Part shown: positions 6,791-13,274 of the stretch, piece by piece | Layout of the letters: each line of letters begins with the position of its first letter | Numbering within the stretch: the first letter of the stretch is position 1 | Source of the DNA: Vicinamibacteria bacterium | GTDB lineage: Bacteria > Acidobacteriota > Vicinamibacteria > Vicinamibacterales > 2-12-FULL-66-21 | Assembly: GCA_025937075.1 (NCBI GenBank) | Contig: JAICSD010000070.1 | Coordinates: 1-13,274, forward strand | Direction of reading: 5' to 3' | Length of the DNA: 13,274 nt | Position numbers and translations under genes: made by a program | The notes under the pieces: generated by a model | Seen by the model: the letters and a program-made list of their open reading frames with translations, nothing else | The model's database searches: none | Told to the model about the DNA's origin: nothing

Positions 6791-6817
6791 GGAATATTTG
6801 CCGGCGCCGGGGGTATT
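6791..6817 (+). promoter_or_regulatory. Candidate ECF-type promoter of the beta-propeller gene
   Basis: GGAATATTT (6791-6799) is followed after 12 nt by GGTATT (6812-6817). The ATG at 6840 would have a leader of about 16 nt that includes the AGGAG ribosome binding site (6828-6832). The sharing of an exact 9-mer with the divergent sigma promoter suggests control by the same ECF sigma. Confidence 0.5.
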
Positions 6818-6839
6818 CCCTCGTTCGAGGAGAAACGTC

Positions 6840-7919
6840 ATGTTCAAACTGAAAACTGTGTGCACGGCTGTTGCGTGTCTCGCCATCGCTGCAGGCGCAA
6901 CGCCAATTCACGCGAGCGGCCACGGCCGCACGCTCGTCGTGACGATGACCAACGACCCGGACAGAAACGAGATCAAGGTCTACGACGCCGAGAGTCACGC
7001 CCTGCTGCAGACTCTGTCGACTCACGGGAAGGGTGGCGCCAGTGGCAACGCACGAGGAATCAAGGAGTTCGACGGCACGCTCGTGGCGGCGGTGAACAAC
7101 GGGTCCAACACCGTCGCGCTCTTCAGGCGAAGCGGCGATGCGCTGACGTTCGAGAAGGTCGTCTCGACCACCAGCGCGCCGGTGAGCGTCGATTTCGGCA
7201 ACGAGCACCTCTATGTCGCCGGCGCGACCACGGTCGATTCCTTCGTGCTTCGCGAGAAGTCAGTGGAATGGCTGGATGGCACGACCGGGCTCGCACTGGC
7301 CGGCGGCGGAATTCCTCCGGCTGGCAGCACGGCGCAAGTCGGCGTCGTGAGCGGGCACCAGCTCCTGGTGACCGTCAAGACGGATCCCGATCCGGGCACG
7401 GTGGACATCGTCGCGCTCGAGCAAGGCAGGGTCGCGGACTCGGAGCCGACTGCTGTGTCAGCGCCCCAGGGCACGCTGACGCCATTTGGCTTCGCAACGT
7501 ACCCTGACGGGACCGCGGTCATCACCCTGGCGCATTCGAACCAGGATGGTTTGTTCCGCAACGGCGCGTTCACCTCGGTCGTCCCCGCGGGCCAGGTGGC
7601 GTCGTGCTGGATGACCAGGGCAGGCAAGTACGTCTTCGTCGCGAATACCGGCAGCCGGACGATCAGCCGCTTGATTGGCACGGGCAGCAACATCTTCATC
7701 GACAGCCAGGTTGCCGCGCAGGTTCCAACGGGAGCGCCGGCGGATATCGACGCCCACTCGGGCGTGCTCGGCGTGATCGACCACGGCGCCGGCCAATCGC
7801 ATCTTTCGATCTTCAGCTACAACAGGTTCGGTGAGCTCGCGGCAGCGGGAACGGCCATCAGCGTCGGCGTTCCCGACGCGAACGGCGTGGCGGTTCTGTC
7901 GCCGCAAGGGCGGAACTGA
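6840..7919 (+). CDS. Secreted beta-propeller protein (YncE/lactonase-like), likely ECF target
   Basis: This 359-aa exported protein starts at ATG 6840 with a strong ribosome binding site (AGGAG, 6828-6832, 7-nt spacing). Residues 1-25 are a Sec signal peptide (KLKTV... IHA, probable cleavage before S26). The mature part consists of repeated blade-like units such as GRTLVVTMTNDPDRNEIKVYDAE, GTLVAAVNNGSNTVALFRR, KYVFVANTGSRTISRL and GVLGVIDHGAGQSHLSIF. This periodicity is typical of seven-bladed propellers of the YncE or 6-phosphogluconolactonase-like group. Such annotations often do not reflect true lactonase activity, and no catalytic residue can be assigned here. The gene is divergent from the ECF sigma gene and shares its candidate promoter motif, so it is probably an envelope protein made under the stress the sigma senses. 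A frame running further upstream is open, but the signal peptide and ribosome binding site fix the start. Confidence 0.9.
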   Translation: MFKLKTVCTAVACLAIAAGATPIHASGHGRTLVVTMTNDPDRNEIKVYDAESHALLQTLSTHGKGGASGNARGIKEFDGTLVAAVNNGSNTVALFRRSGDALTFEKVVSTTSAPVSVDFGNEHLYVAGATTVDSFVLREKSVEWLDGTTGLALAGGGIPPAGSTAQVGVVSGHQLLVTVKTDPDPGTVDIVALEQGRVADSEPTAVSAPQGTLTPFGFATYPDGTAVITLAHSNQDGLFRNGAFTSVVPAGQVASCWMTRAGKYVFVANTGSRTISRLIGTGSNIFIDSQVAAQVPTGAPADIDAHSGVLGVIDHGAGQSHLSIFSYNRFGELAAAGTAISVGVPDANGVAVLSPQGRN

Positions 7920-7950
7920 GAAGCAGGGCACGCGCGACTTGACGTAGACT

Positions 7951-7980
7951 GGGCATGCCCACCGTCCGCGATGGACGGTG
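7951..7980. promoter_or_regulatory. Palindrome and perfect 8-bp inverted repeat covering the GTG start of the kinase gene
   Basis: GGGCATGCCC (7951-7960) is a perfect 10-bp palindrome. It is directly followed by CACCGTCC (7960-7967) and GGACGGTG (7973-7980), a perfect 8-bp inverted repeat with the 5-nt loop GCGAT. The right arm contains the possible GTG start (7978-7980) of the kinase. It could end the propeller transcript, bind a regulator, or hide the start codon in mRNA. There is no T-tract after it. Confidence 0.45.
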
Positions 7981-9633
7981 ACCGGTGACGCCAGCACACC
8001 GACGGCCATGCCGAACGACCGGGAGGCGGAGCGTACGGATGCGAAGCAGCCGGTGCTTCCCCAGGGGGCGCTCCGCCGCCAGGTAGAGTTCGAGACGTTT
8101 CTCGTCGATCTCTCGACCACGTTCATCGCTCTTCCCGACGAGCAAGTCGACGCCAGCATGGTCGAGGGGCTTGCGCGTGTAGGCGCGTTCCTGCAGATGG
8201 ACCGTGTCACGCTCCTCGAGTTGACCCCGGATCGGGACGCGATGGCCGTCGCGTACTCGTGGAGCTCTCCTGGCGTCGGAGCGCCTCCTCCTTTCATCAC
8301 CAAACAGTCGCAGCCCTGGTGGGTCGGTCAGGTCCTCCGCGGAGCGGTGTCTCTGGCTCCGCGGTTGGACGACTTGCCTGGGGAGGCAGCAATCGAAACG
8401 GAGTACCTCCGTCAGCGCGGCGTGGTATCTGCTGCTTCGATTCCGCTCAGGGTCGGCGGCGAGATCGCGGGAGCCGTTTCCTTCGTGACAGTGCACCGTC
8501 ACGAATCGTGGGCAGCAGAAACAGTCAATCGGCTGAAGGCTATCGCCGACATTCTCTGGAATGCGCTGAAGCGGCGCAGGGCCCTGCAGGCGCTGCTTGC
8601 CGCACAAAATCTCGTGCGCGAGAGCGAGGAGCGCTTCCGGCTCATTGCGAGTACAGCGCCGGCGATCATCTGGATGTCCGACGACAACAAGCAGTGCACG
8701 TACATCAACGAGTGCTGGACACGCGTGACCGGCCAGCCGCAGGATGCCGCGCTCGGGCGCGGATGGGCCGCCCTCATCCATCCAGAGGACATGGCGCGAT
8801 GGGACATTGTCACGAACGCCATCGATCGGCGCGAGCCGTTCAACATGGAGTATCGGCTGCGCCGGCACGACGGTGAAATCCGCTGGTTCTTCGCGCAGGG
8901 CGTGCCGAGATACGACGCGCAGCGGACGTTCCTGGGCTATATCGGCTCGGCGGTCGACGTGAGCGAACGCAAGGAAGCCGAAGAACTGCTATCGACGTTG
9001 AGTCAGCGGTTGATTGAAGCGCAGGAGCAGGAACGGTCCCGCCTCGCCAGGGAGCTCCACGACGACATCACTCAGCGTCTGGCCCTGCTGGCGCTGAATC
9101 TCACGGCGATGAGAGAACGCGTTCAGGCGTCCGCTCCTGAGTTGCGCGACGAGGTTGGCATGGCCATCGATGCGGCCTCGACCCTTGCCAGCGATGTGCA
9201 AAGCCTCTCGCACCGCCTGCATTCTTCGAAGATCCTCACACTGGGCATCCAGCTGGCGATTCGTGAACTGTGCCGTGAGTTTTCCGAGCGCTCGGGCCTG
9301 GAGATCGATTTTCGATCGGACGGCATCGATGCCGGTCTGCCGGAGGATCGCTCCGTGTGCTTGTATCGTGTGCTGCAGGAAGCGCTTCAAAACGCGATCA
9401 AGCACAGTGGCTCGCGGCACATTGCGGTGTCGCTGCACAGCGATTCAACCGGCGTCACATTGATCGTTCGCGATTCGGGGGATGGCTTCGAGCCGAACAG
9501 GGCGTTCAAGAGTGGCGGCCTGGGTCTGGTCAGCATGAAAGAACGGCTCAAGTCCGTCCACGGCCAGCTGATGATCGAGACGCAGACTCCAGGAGGGACG
9601 ACGATTCGCGCTCGTGTGCCGATTGTCCCTTGA
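7978..9633 (+). CDS. Soluble GAF-PAS sensor histidine kinase (HisKA_3 / NarL-partner type)
   Basis: This 551-aa cytoplasmic kinase has no membrane segment. A GAF-like domain lies at about 35-200 and a PAS domain with PAC tail at about 216-334 (EERFRLIASTAPAIIWMSDD to VDVSERKEAE). A coiled linker (LSQRLIEAQEQERSRLAREL) leads to the HisKA_3 dimerisation helix with phosphoacceptor H361 in ELHDDITQRL. The HATPase has the N box QEALQNAIKHSG (N472), DSGDGF (499-504) and GGLGLVSMKERL (513-524). Kinases of this class usually phosphorylate NarL/FixJ-type regulators. The start is uncertain: GTG 7978 lies within a hairpin arm, and ATG 8008, ten codons later, is an alternative; neither has a clear ribosome binding site. 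It follows the propeller gene by 58 nt and converges on a single-domain receiver gene with an 18-nt gap. The signal is unknown. Confidence 0.93.
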   Translation: MTGDASTPTAMPNDREAERTDAKQPVLPQGALRRQVEFETFLVDLSTTFIALPDEQVDASMVEGLARVGAFLQMDRVTLLELTPDRDAMAVAYSWSSPGVGAPPPFITKQSQPWWVGQVLRGAVSLAPRLDDLPGEAAIETEYLRQRGVVSAASIPLRVGGEIAGAVSFVTVHRHESWAAETVNRLKAIADILWNALKRRRALQALLAAQNLVRESEERFRLIASTAPAIIWMSDDNKQCTYINECWTRVTGQPQDAALGRGWAALIHPEDMARWDIVTNAIDRREPFNMEYRLRRHDGEIRWFFAQGVPRYDAQRTFLGYIGSAVDVSERKEAEELLSTLSQRLIEAQEQERSRLARELHDDITQRLALLALNLTAMRERVQASAPELRDEVGMAIDAASTLASDVQSLSHRLHSSKILTLGIQLAIRELCREFSERSGLEIDFRSDGIDAGLPEDRSVCLYRVLQEALQNAIKHSGSRHIAVSLHSDSTGVTLIVRDSGDGFEPNRAFKSGGLGLVSMKERLKSVHGQLMIETQTPGGTTIRARVPIVP

Positions 9634-9651
9634 CCGTTTCCCGCCGACGCT

Positions 9652-10041
9652 TCAGCTTGCCCGCACGACGGCCGCCTGAATAGCGGGGAGGAGCTCATTG
9701 GCCGCGTGCAGCTTCCACACGAATCCCGATGCACCCGCTTCGCGGGCCAGACGCCTCAGGTCGGCATCGTTCGTACCGGTGAATGCCACGACGTTGACGT
9801 CCGGCGCGATCGTCTTGATCCGGCGGCACATCTCGAGGCCGTTCACGCCGCCCGGAAGGCTGAAATCGAGCAGGACGACGTCCGGCCGAAGCCGGAGCGT
9901 CGCTTCCAGCAACGTCGTGCTATCGAATGCGCAGCCGACCACGTCGCAGGAGAGCGACAACAGCCGGGAGATCGCGGTGCGAACCCCTGCATCGTCGTCG
10001 GCGACGAGGACGCGCGGTCGTTGTGGTGGCGGTTGCGACAA
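9652..10041 (-). CDS. Single-domain response regulator (receiver only), TTG start
   Basis: This 129-aa CheY-like receiver has no output domain. The acidic pocket is D15-D16-D17 (VLVADDD), the phosphoacceptor is D59 (VVLLDFSLPG), with T88 (AFTGT) and K110 (GFVWKLH) as the conserved switch and lysine. The chain ends about 19 residues after K110, the normal end of a receiver domain, so it is a true stand-alone domain and not an obvious truncation. The only start that keeps the domain whole is TTG at 10041; an in-frame TAA lies 9 nt upstream, and no ATG or GTG precedes the first strand. No clear ribosome binding site is seen. It converges with the GAF-PAS kinase, and the two may form a pair, but such kinases usually pair with DNA-binding NarL regulators. 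It might act as a phosphate sink, by protein contact, or in a branched relay. Confidence 0.88.
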   Translation of the reverse strand: MSQPPPQRPRVLVADDDAGVRTAISRLLSLSCDVVGCAFDSTTLLEATLRLRPDVVLLDFSLPGGVNGLEMCRRIKTIAPDVNVVAFTGTNDADLRRLAREAGASGFVWKLHAANELLPAIQAAVVRAS

Positions 10042-10063
10042 TGCGGCTTACGTGCGAGAGCCG

Positions 10064-10069
10064 ATAATA
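10064..10069 (-). promoter_or_regulatory. Candidate -10 element for the receiver gene
   Basis: TATTAT on the minus strand lies 22 nt before the TTG start. TCGACG, 15 nt further upstream, is a poor -35 match. The 161-nt spacer 10042-10202 between the divergent receiver and Cys/His-rich genes is otherwise without recognised sites. This is a weak call. Confidence 0.25.
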
Positions 10070-10202
10070 CCAAGTTCTGTGCTCCGTCGACGCGCAGGCA
10101 ATTGCGTCCGCTCTTGGCAGCCCATGCGCCCCGAAACTCACATCGTAAATCACCTGTCGTCCTTCACCCCGGCCATAACGATCGCGTGATACCCTGTTCG
10201 AC

Positions 10203-10598
10203 ATGGGTTGGATGCGACCTCGGCTTGCCCGCGTGGCTGGCGGCTGGCTCGTGTTGCACCTGTCCCTGCTCGTATCGATTCCCCCGACGTTGTGCTCGAT
10301 GACGCCGCGAAGCAGGGCCGCAGCCGCGTGCACCTGCGAGCATTCCGGCGCGACGACCTGCGCGATGCACCACGCGCGGTCCTCGTCGAACGCGACGACG
10401 GGATCTCACTCCTGCGCGTGCCGCAGTACGTCTGACCCGCTCGCGTCCATCGCCGCATCGCTCACCGGGCCCGCGGCCGTGCTCGCAGACACCGGCGCGC
10501 CGAGCGTCCCGGCGAGCGCCGCTCGGTCGCTTCCTGGATTCCGCCCTCAGCCGCTCGAGTCGTCGTCCACTCCCGATCCGCCCCCGCCCCGCGCGTAG
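10203..10598 (+). CDS. Small exported or membrane-anchored Cys/His-rich protein of unknown function
   Basis: This is a 131-aa protein. A basic N-terminus (MGWMRPRLARVAGG) precedes a hydrophobic segment at about 14-30 (WLVLHLSLLVSIPPTL) that fits a signal peptide or anchor. C31 follows it, but the context PTLC is a poor lipobox. The mature part has three clustered potential metal sites: CTCEH (C43, C45, H47), CAMHH (C53, H56, H57) and HSCAC (H69, C71, C73). Then come DPLASIAASLTGPAAVL and a long Pro/Ser-rich tail ending PDPPPPRA. The alternating Cys/His pattern in an exported protein suggests binding of copper or another soft metal; this is inference. I do not recognise a named family. No strong ribosome binding site precedes ATG 10203, and ATG 10212 is an alternative. 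It lies 149 nt before the TonB-dependent receptor on the same strand. Confidence 0.72.
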   Translation: MGWMRPRLARVAGGWLVLHLSLLVSIPPTLCSMTPRSRAAAACTCEHSGATTCAMHHARSSSNATTGSHSCACRSTSDPLASIAASLTGPAAVLADTGAPSVPASAARSLPGFRPQPLESSSTPDPPPPRA

Positions 10599-10619
10599 CT
10601 CCTCCATCCGAGACGAAGA

Positions 10620-10649
10620 GATCCGATCCTCACGTTCGAGGAGATCTCC
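10620..10649. other. Imperfect inverted repeat ending in a GGAGATCTCC palindrome, between two same-strand genes
   Basis: AGATC near 10620 and TCCT near 10628 can pair with AGGA and GATCT near 10639-10647, leaving a 3-nt bulge. GGAGATCTCC (10640-10649) is itself a perfect 10-bp palindrome. It could be an operator for the receptor gene or a weak terminator for the preceding gene; no T-tract is present. The rest of 10599-10747 holds no recognised promoter. Confidence 0.3.
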
Positions 10650-10747
10650 CATATTGCCGCACACGCGCACGTCTGTCTTTGGACGATCGCGTCAGCGCGT
10701 TCTTTTCAGTGGTTTCGTCACGTGCCGGATTCTGGCGGAGGAAAGCG

Positions 10748-13274
10748 GTGAAAATTCAGTTGCCGGGCAGACTGCTCATCGCGGCATGCTGCACCGTCGC
10801 GTCGGTCGGCGTTGCCGGCGCGCAGGAAACGATCAACTACGCCAGCCTCAGCGGGCGAGTCACCGATCCGCAAGGCGCTGTCGTCCCTGGTGCGCAGGTG
10901 AGCGCTCGCCATATCGACACGAACGCGACCGCCGACACCGTGACGGATTCTGACGGCCGCTTCCGCTTCCCGTACCTGAGGGTCGGCGCCTACCACGTGA
11001 GAGTGCGTCTGCAAGGCTTCCTCGACGCGACTCGAGCCGTGAGGCTGACGGTCGGTTCGGCGTTCGATATCCCGATCAGGCTCGGCGTCGCGGGTGTCGA
11101 AACCAGCGTCACGGTGAGCGGCGAGGCGCCGGTGCTCGAAACGGCACGGAGCCAGATTGCCGGAACCGTATCGCTGGCTGAAGCTCAGAGCCTGCCGATG
11201 AACGGCCGGAACTTCCTGGACCTTGCGCTGCTCGTTCCCGGCGTGTCGCCTGCGAACGTCGGCAGCACACAATTGTTTCCGGAAACGTCCGCAGTACCCG
11301 GTCAGGGGCTCTCCATCGCAAGTCAGCGCAACCTGTCCAACAACTTCATCGTGGACGGACTCTCCGCGAACGACGATGCGGCAGGGCTCAGCGGGATGCC
11401 GTACGGCATGGACGCGCTCGAACAGCTTCAAGTCGTCACGTCGGGAGGGCAGGCCGAGCTCGGACGCGCGCTCGGCGGCTACATCAACGTCGTCACGAAG
11501 AGCGGTACGAACGAGGTGCACGGCACCGCCTACGACTTCATCCGCGACGACGATCTCAACGCCGCGAACGCCCTCTCCGGCGAGAAGCTGCCGATGAATC
11601 AGCAGCAGTACGGTGGAAGCGTCGGTGGTCCGCTCGTGCGCAACCGGACCTTCTACTTCGCGAACGTCGAGCAGCGTCGGCTCGATCAGACGGGGCTGGT
11701 GACGGTGCTACCGGAGAACGTGCGAATTATCAACAGCGCGCTCGCGGCCGCCGGCTCTCCCGGCTCGCCGGTGAGCACCGGCCTCTATCCGAATCCGGTG
11801 CACAGCACACACGTGCTGGGCAAGGTGGATCACCATGTCAGCCGATCCGATCAGCTCTCCGTTCGGTACAGCCTGTACGACGTCACGTCGGATCACTCCC
11901 GCGGGGCGGGCGGATTGAATGCGCCGACAGCCTCAGCGGCTCTCGATGACGTGGACCACTCGCTCGCCGTCGGGAACACGTGGACGATATCGCCTCGGAC
12001 CGTGAACGAAACGCGCGCGCAGTTTGCGTATGGCGATCTGAAGGCGCCTCCGACCGATGCAGTCGGCCCGGCCGTGAACATCGCGGGCGTCGCGTCCTTC
12101 GGGACGCTGTCCGTGAGTCCCACGAGACGCCTGAACGCGATGTATCAGATCGTCGACAACCTCTCGCACCAGGCGGGCGCGCACGCGCTGCGAGCGGGCG
12201 TCGATCTGGTGTTCAACGACGACACGATCACGTTTCCGCGATCCGTTCGCGGCAGCTATGCGTTCTCGTCGCTTGCGAATTTCCTCGCGGGCAGCTACAG
12301 CGGATTCACGCAGACGTTCGGCGACCCGGTCGTGTCGCAGACGAGTCCCAACATTGGCATGTTTGCACAGGACGAGTGGCGGGCAGGCCCGACCCTGACG
12401 GTCAACGCCGGGCTTCGTTACGACGTGCAATTCCTGCAGTCGATCGGCACCGACGCGAGCAACGTGTCGCCGCGCGTGGGGTTCGCGTGGTCGCCATCGG
12501 CGTCACAGAACCTCGTCGTCCGCGGCAGCGCCGGGTTGTACTTCGATCGCGTGCCGCTTCGAGCGGTGGCCAACGCGATTCTCTCCGCAGGCAACACCAC
12601 CGGCCTGGAGAATCTGCACCAGCCCGGCGTGGCCGGCATCATTCCTACACAGGCCGGCGCCCCGGTATTCCCGAGCATCCTGCCTGCACGCATCCTGACC
12701 ACGACGCTCGTCGACTTCACGACCATGGACCGGCACCTGCAGAACGCGTACTCGAAGCAGGCGAGCGTCGAGGTGGAGCGGTCGCTCGGCCCGGAACGCA
12801 CCGTGAGCGTCGGTTACGAGTACCTGCGCGGAACCAACCTGCTGATGTCGGTGAACCGGAACGTGCCGACCTGCATGGCGGCGGACACCAACAACGGCTG
12901 CCGGCCCAACGCCGCGTACCGCAACAACAACCAGTATTCGTCGGTCGGCGACTCGACGTATCACGGCCTGCACGTCTCGTTCGTGCAGCGCCCCGCGGCG
13001 TGGGCGAGCCTGCGTGTCACCTATACGCTCTCCAGGGCGATGAACGACGCCGGCGAGGCTTTCTTCAGCTCGCCGATCGATCCGACGAACATCATGAGAG
13101 ATTGGGGCCGCTCGGACGACGATCAACGGCATCGGCTGACGCTGAATGGCTCGCTCAACACACCGACAGGACCGGCGCGGACGCCGTGGCAGACGATCAC
13201 GAACGGGTTCCAGGTGAGCGGCGTGCTGCAGGCGTATTCGGCGCTGCCGTTCAACATCACGTCCGGTGTCACCA
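10748..13274 (+). CDS. Oar-type TonB-dependent outer-membrane receptor (3' end beyond window)
   Basis: This gene is open from GTG 10748 to the right edge, with 842 codons visible. A strong ribosome binding site, GGAGG (10737-10741), lies 6 nt before the GTG. Residues 1-25 are a Sec signal peptide (LLIAACCTVASVGVAGA, cleavage before Q26). A carboxypeptidase-regulatory-like beta-sandwich spans about 31-115 (ASLSGRVTDPQGAVVPGA, SDGRFRFPYLRVGAY). The plug domain follows at about 125-255 (SLPMNGRNFLDLALLVPGV, NNFIVDGLSANDD, GGYINVVTKSGTNEVHGT). The rest is outer-membrane barrel, including NIGMFAQDEWR and NAGLRYDVQF, and near the edge the segment DDDQRHRLTLNGS. These features match Oar/SusC-like receptors that Acidobacteriota carry in large numbers, usually 1000-1200 residues long, so the last quarter is probably missing. 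The substrate is unknown. I could not identify a clear TonB box. Confidence 0.93.
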   Translation, partial: MKIQLPGRLLIAACCTVASVGVAGAQETINYASLSGRVTDPQGAVVPGAQVSARHIDTNATADTVTDSDGRFRFPYLRVGAYHVRVRLQGFLDATRAVRLTVGSAFDIPIRLGVAGVETSVTVSGEAPVLETARSQIAGTVSLAEAQSLPMNGRNFLDLALLVPGVSPANVGSTQLFPETSAVPGQGLSIASQRNLSNNFIVDGLSANDDAAGLSGMPYGMDALEQLQVVTSGGQAELGRALGGYINVVTKSGTNEVHGTAYDFIRDDDLNAANALSGEKLPMNQQQYGGSVGGPLVRNRTFYFANVEQRRLDQTGLVTVLPENVRIINSALAAAGSPGSPVSTGLYPNPVHSTHVLGKVDHHVSRSDQLSVRYSLYDVTSDHSRGAGGLNAPTASAALDDVDHSLAVGNTWTISPRTVNETRAQFAYGDLKAPPTDAVGPAVNIAGVASFGTLSVSPTRRLNAMYQIVDNLSHQAGAHALRAGVDLVFNDDTITFPRSVRGSYAFSSLANFLAGSYSGFTQTFGDPVVSQTSPNIGMFAQDEWRAGPTLTVNAGLRYDVQFLQSIGTDASNVSPRVGFAWSPSASQNLVVRGSAGLYFDRVPLRAVANAILSAGNTTGLENLHQPGVAGIIPTQAGAPVFPSILPARILTTTLVDFTTMDRHLQNAYSKQASVEVERSLGPERTVSVGYEYLRGTNLLMSVNRNVPTCMAADTNNGCRPNAAYRNNNQYSSVGDSTYHGLHVSFVQRPAAWASLRVTYTLSRAMNDAGEAFFSSPIDPTNIMRDWGRSDDDQRHRLTLNGSLNTPTGPARTPWQTITNGFQVSGVLQAYSALPFNITSGVT

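Noticed and set aside
6479..7507. A 342-codon plus-strand frame spanning the ECF promoter region and the propeller gene
   Set aside because: It crosses both a convincing minus-strand sigma gene and the signal peptide of the propeller gene, and its translation is basic and of low complexity.
7939..7950. TTGACG followed by TAGACT as a promoter for the kinase gene
   Set aside because: The two boxes are adjacent with no usable spacer, and no -10 element is found at 16-18 nt.
10164..10670. Minus-strand frame opposite the Cys/His-rich gene
   Set aside because: Its translation is Arg/Gly-rich and structureless. The plus-strand frame has a hydrophobic leader and organised Cys/His motifs, so it is preferred, though with less than full certainty.
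10678..10707. TTGGAC as a -35 box for the receptor gene
   Set aside because: The sequence 17 nt downstream is a poor -10 match, so no promoter call is made.
1..13274. CRISPR array, tRNA, rRNA, insertion sequence or prophage genes
   Set aside because: No regularly spaced direct repeats, no recognisable structural RNA, and no transposase, integrase or phage proteins were seen on either strand.

Overview
The window is GC-rich, densely coded DNA with no tRNA, rRNA, CRISPR array or insertion sequence that I can see. It most resembles a soil Acidobacteriota, perhaps class Vicinamibacteria. The reasons are an Oar-type TonB-dependent receptor with an N-terminal carboxypeptidase-regulatory-like domain, Tat-exported TIM-barrel and molybdo-hydroxylase proteins side by side, and many small secreted proteins of unknown function. 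That taxonomic call is inference from gene content.

Layout. (a) 1-223, minus strand: the 5' end of a Tat-signal sugar-phosphate isomerase/epimerase-like gene that runs off the left edge. (b) 361-5079, plus strand: a tight five-gene cluster (8-nt overlap, then gaps of 7, 11 and 20 nt). It encodes the three subunits of a periplasmic molybdenum hydroxylase of the PaoABC/xanthine dehydrogenase type: a Tat-signal 2Fe-2S subunit, a molybdopterin subunit and an FAD subunit carrying an Fe-S loop. These are followed by a 75-aa cysteine-rich protein and a secreted DUF1326-like protein. (c) 5080-5214: a hairpin-rich convergent spacer. (d) 5215-6683, minus strand: an ECF sigma factor and its membrane zinc-finger anti-sigma factor, joined by an ATGA overlap. 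(e) 6840-7919, plus strand: a secreted beta-propeller protein divergent from the sigma gene. The shared spacer holds two divergent copies of GGAATATTT, each followed by a similar GG(G)T-A-T-T element, so the sigma factor plausibly drives both its own operon and the propeller gene. (f) 7978-9633, plus strand: a soluble GAF-PAS histidine kinase, facing a single-domain receiver at 9652-10041 on the minus strand. (g) 10203-10598: a small exported Cys/His-rich protein, followed at 10748 by a TonB-dependent receptor that runs off the right edge.

How the parts may work together. The molybdo-hydroxylase is expected to be assembled with its cofactors in the cytoplasm and exported through Tat using the signal on the 2Fe-2S subunit, as in E. 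coli PaoABC. It would then oxidise aldehydes or N-heterocycles in the periplasm, with substrate unknown. The ECF pair looks like an autoregulated envelope-stress switch with one visible target. The Cys/His-rich protein may be a metal-handling partner of the receptor that follows it.

The most unusual points are: a FAD subunit that keeps three of the four expected Fe-S cysteines; the uncharacterised 75-aa CC/CC protein translationally close-coupled to it; the paired ECF-type promoter motifs; and the small Cys/His-rich secreted protein.
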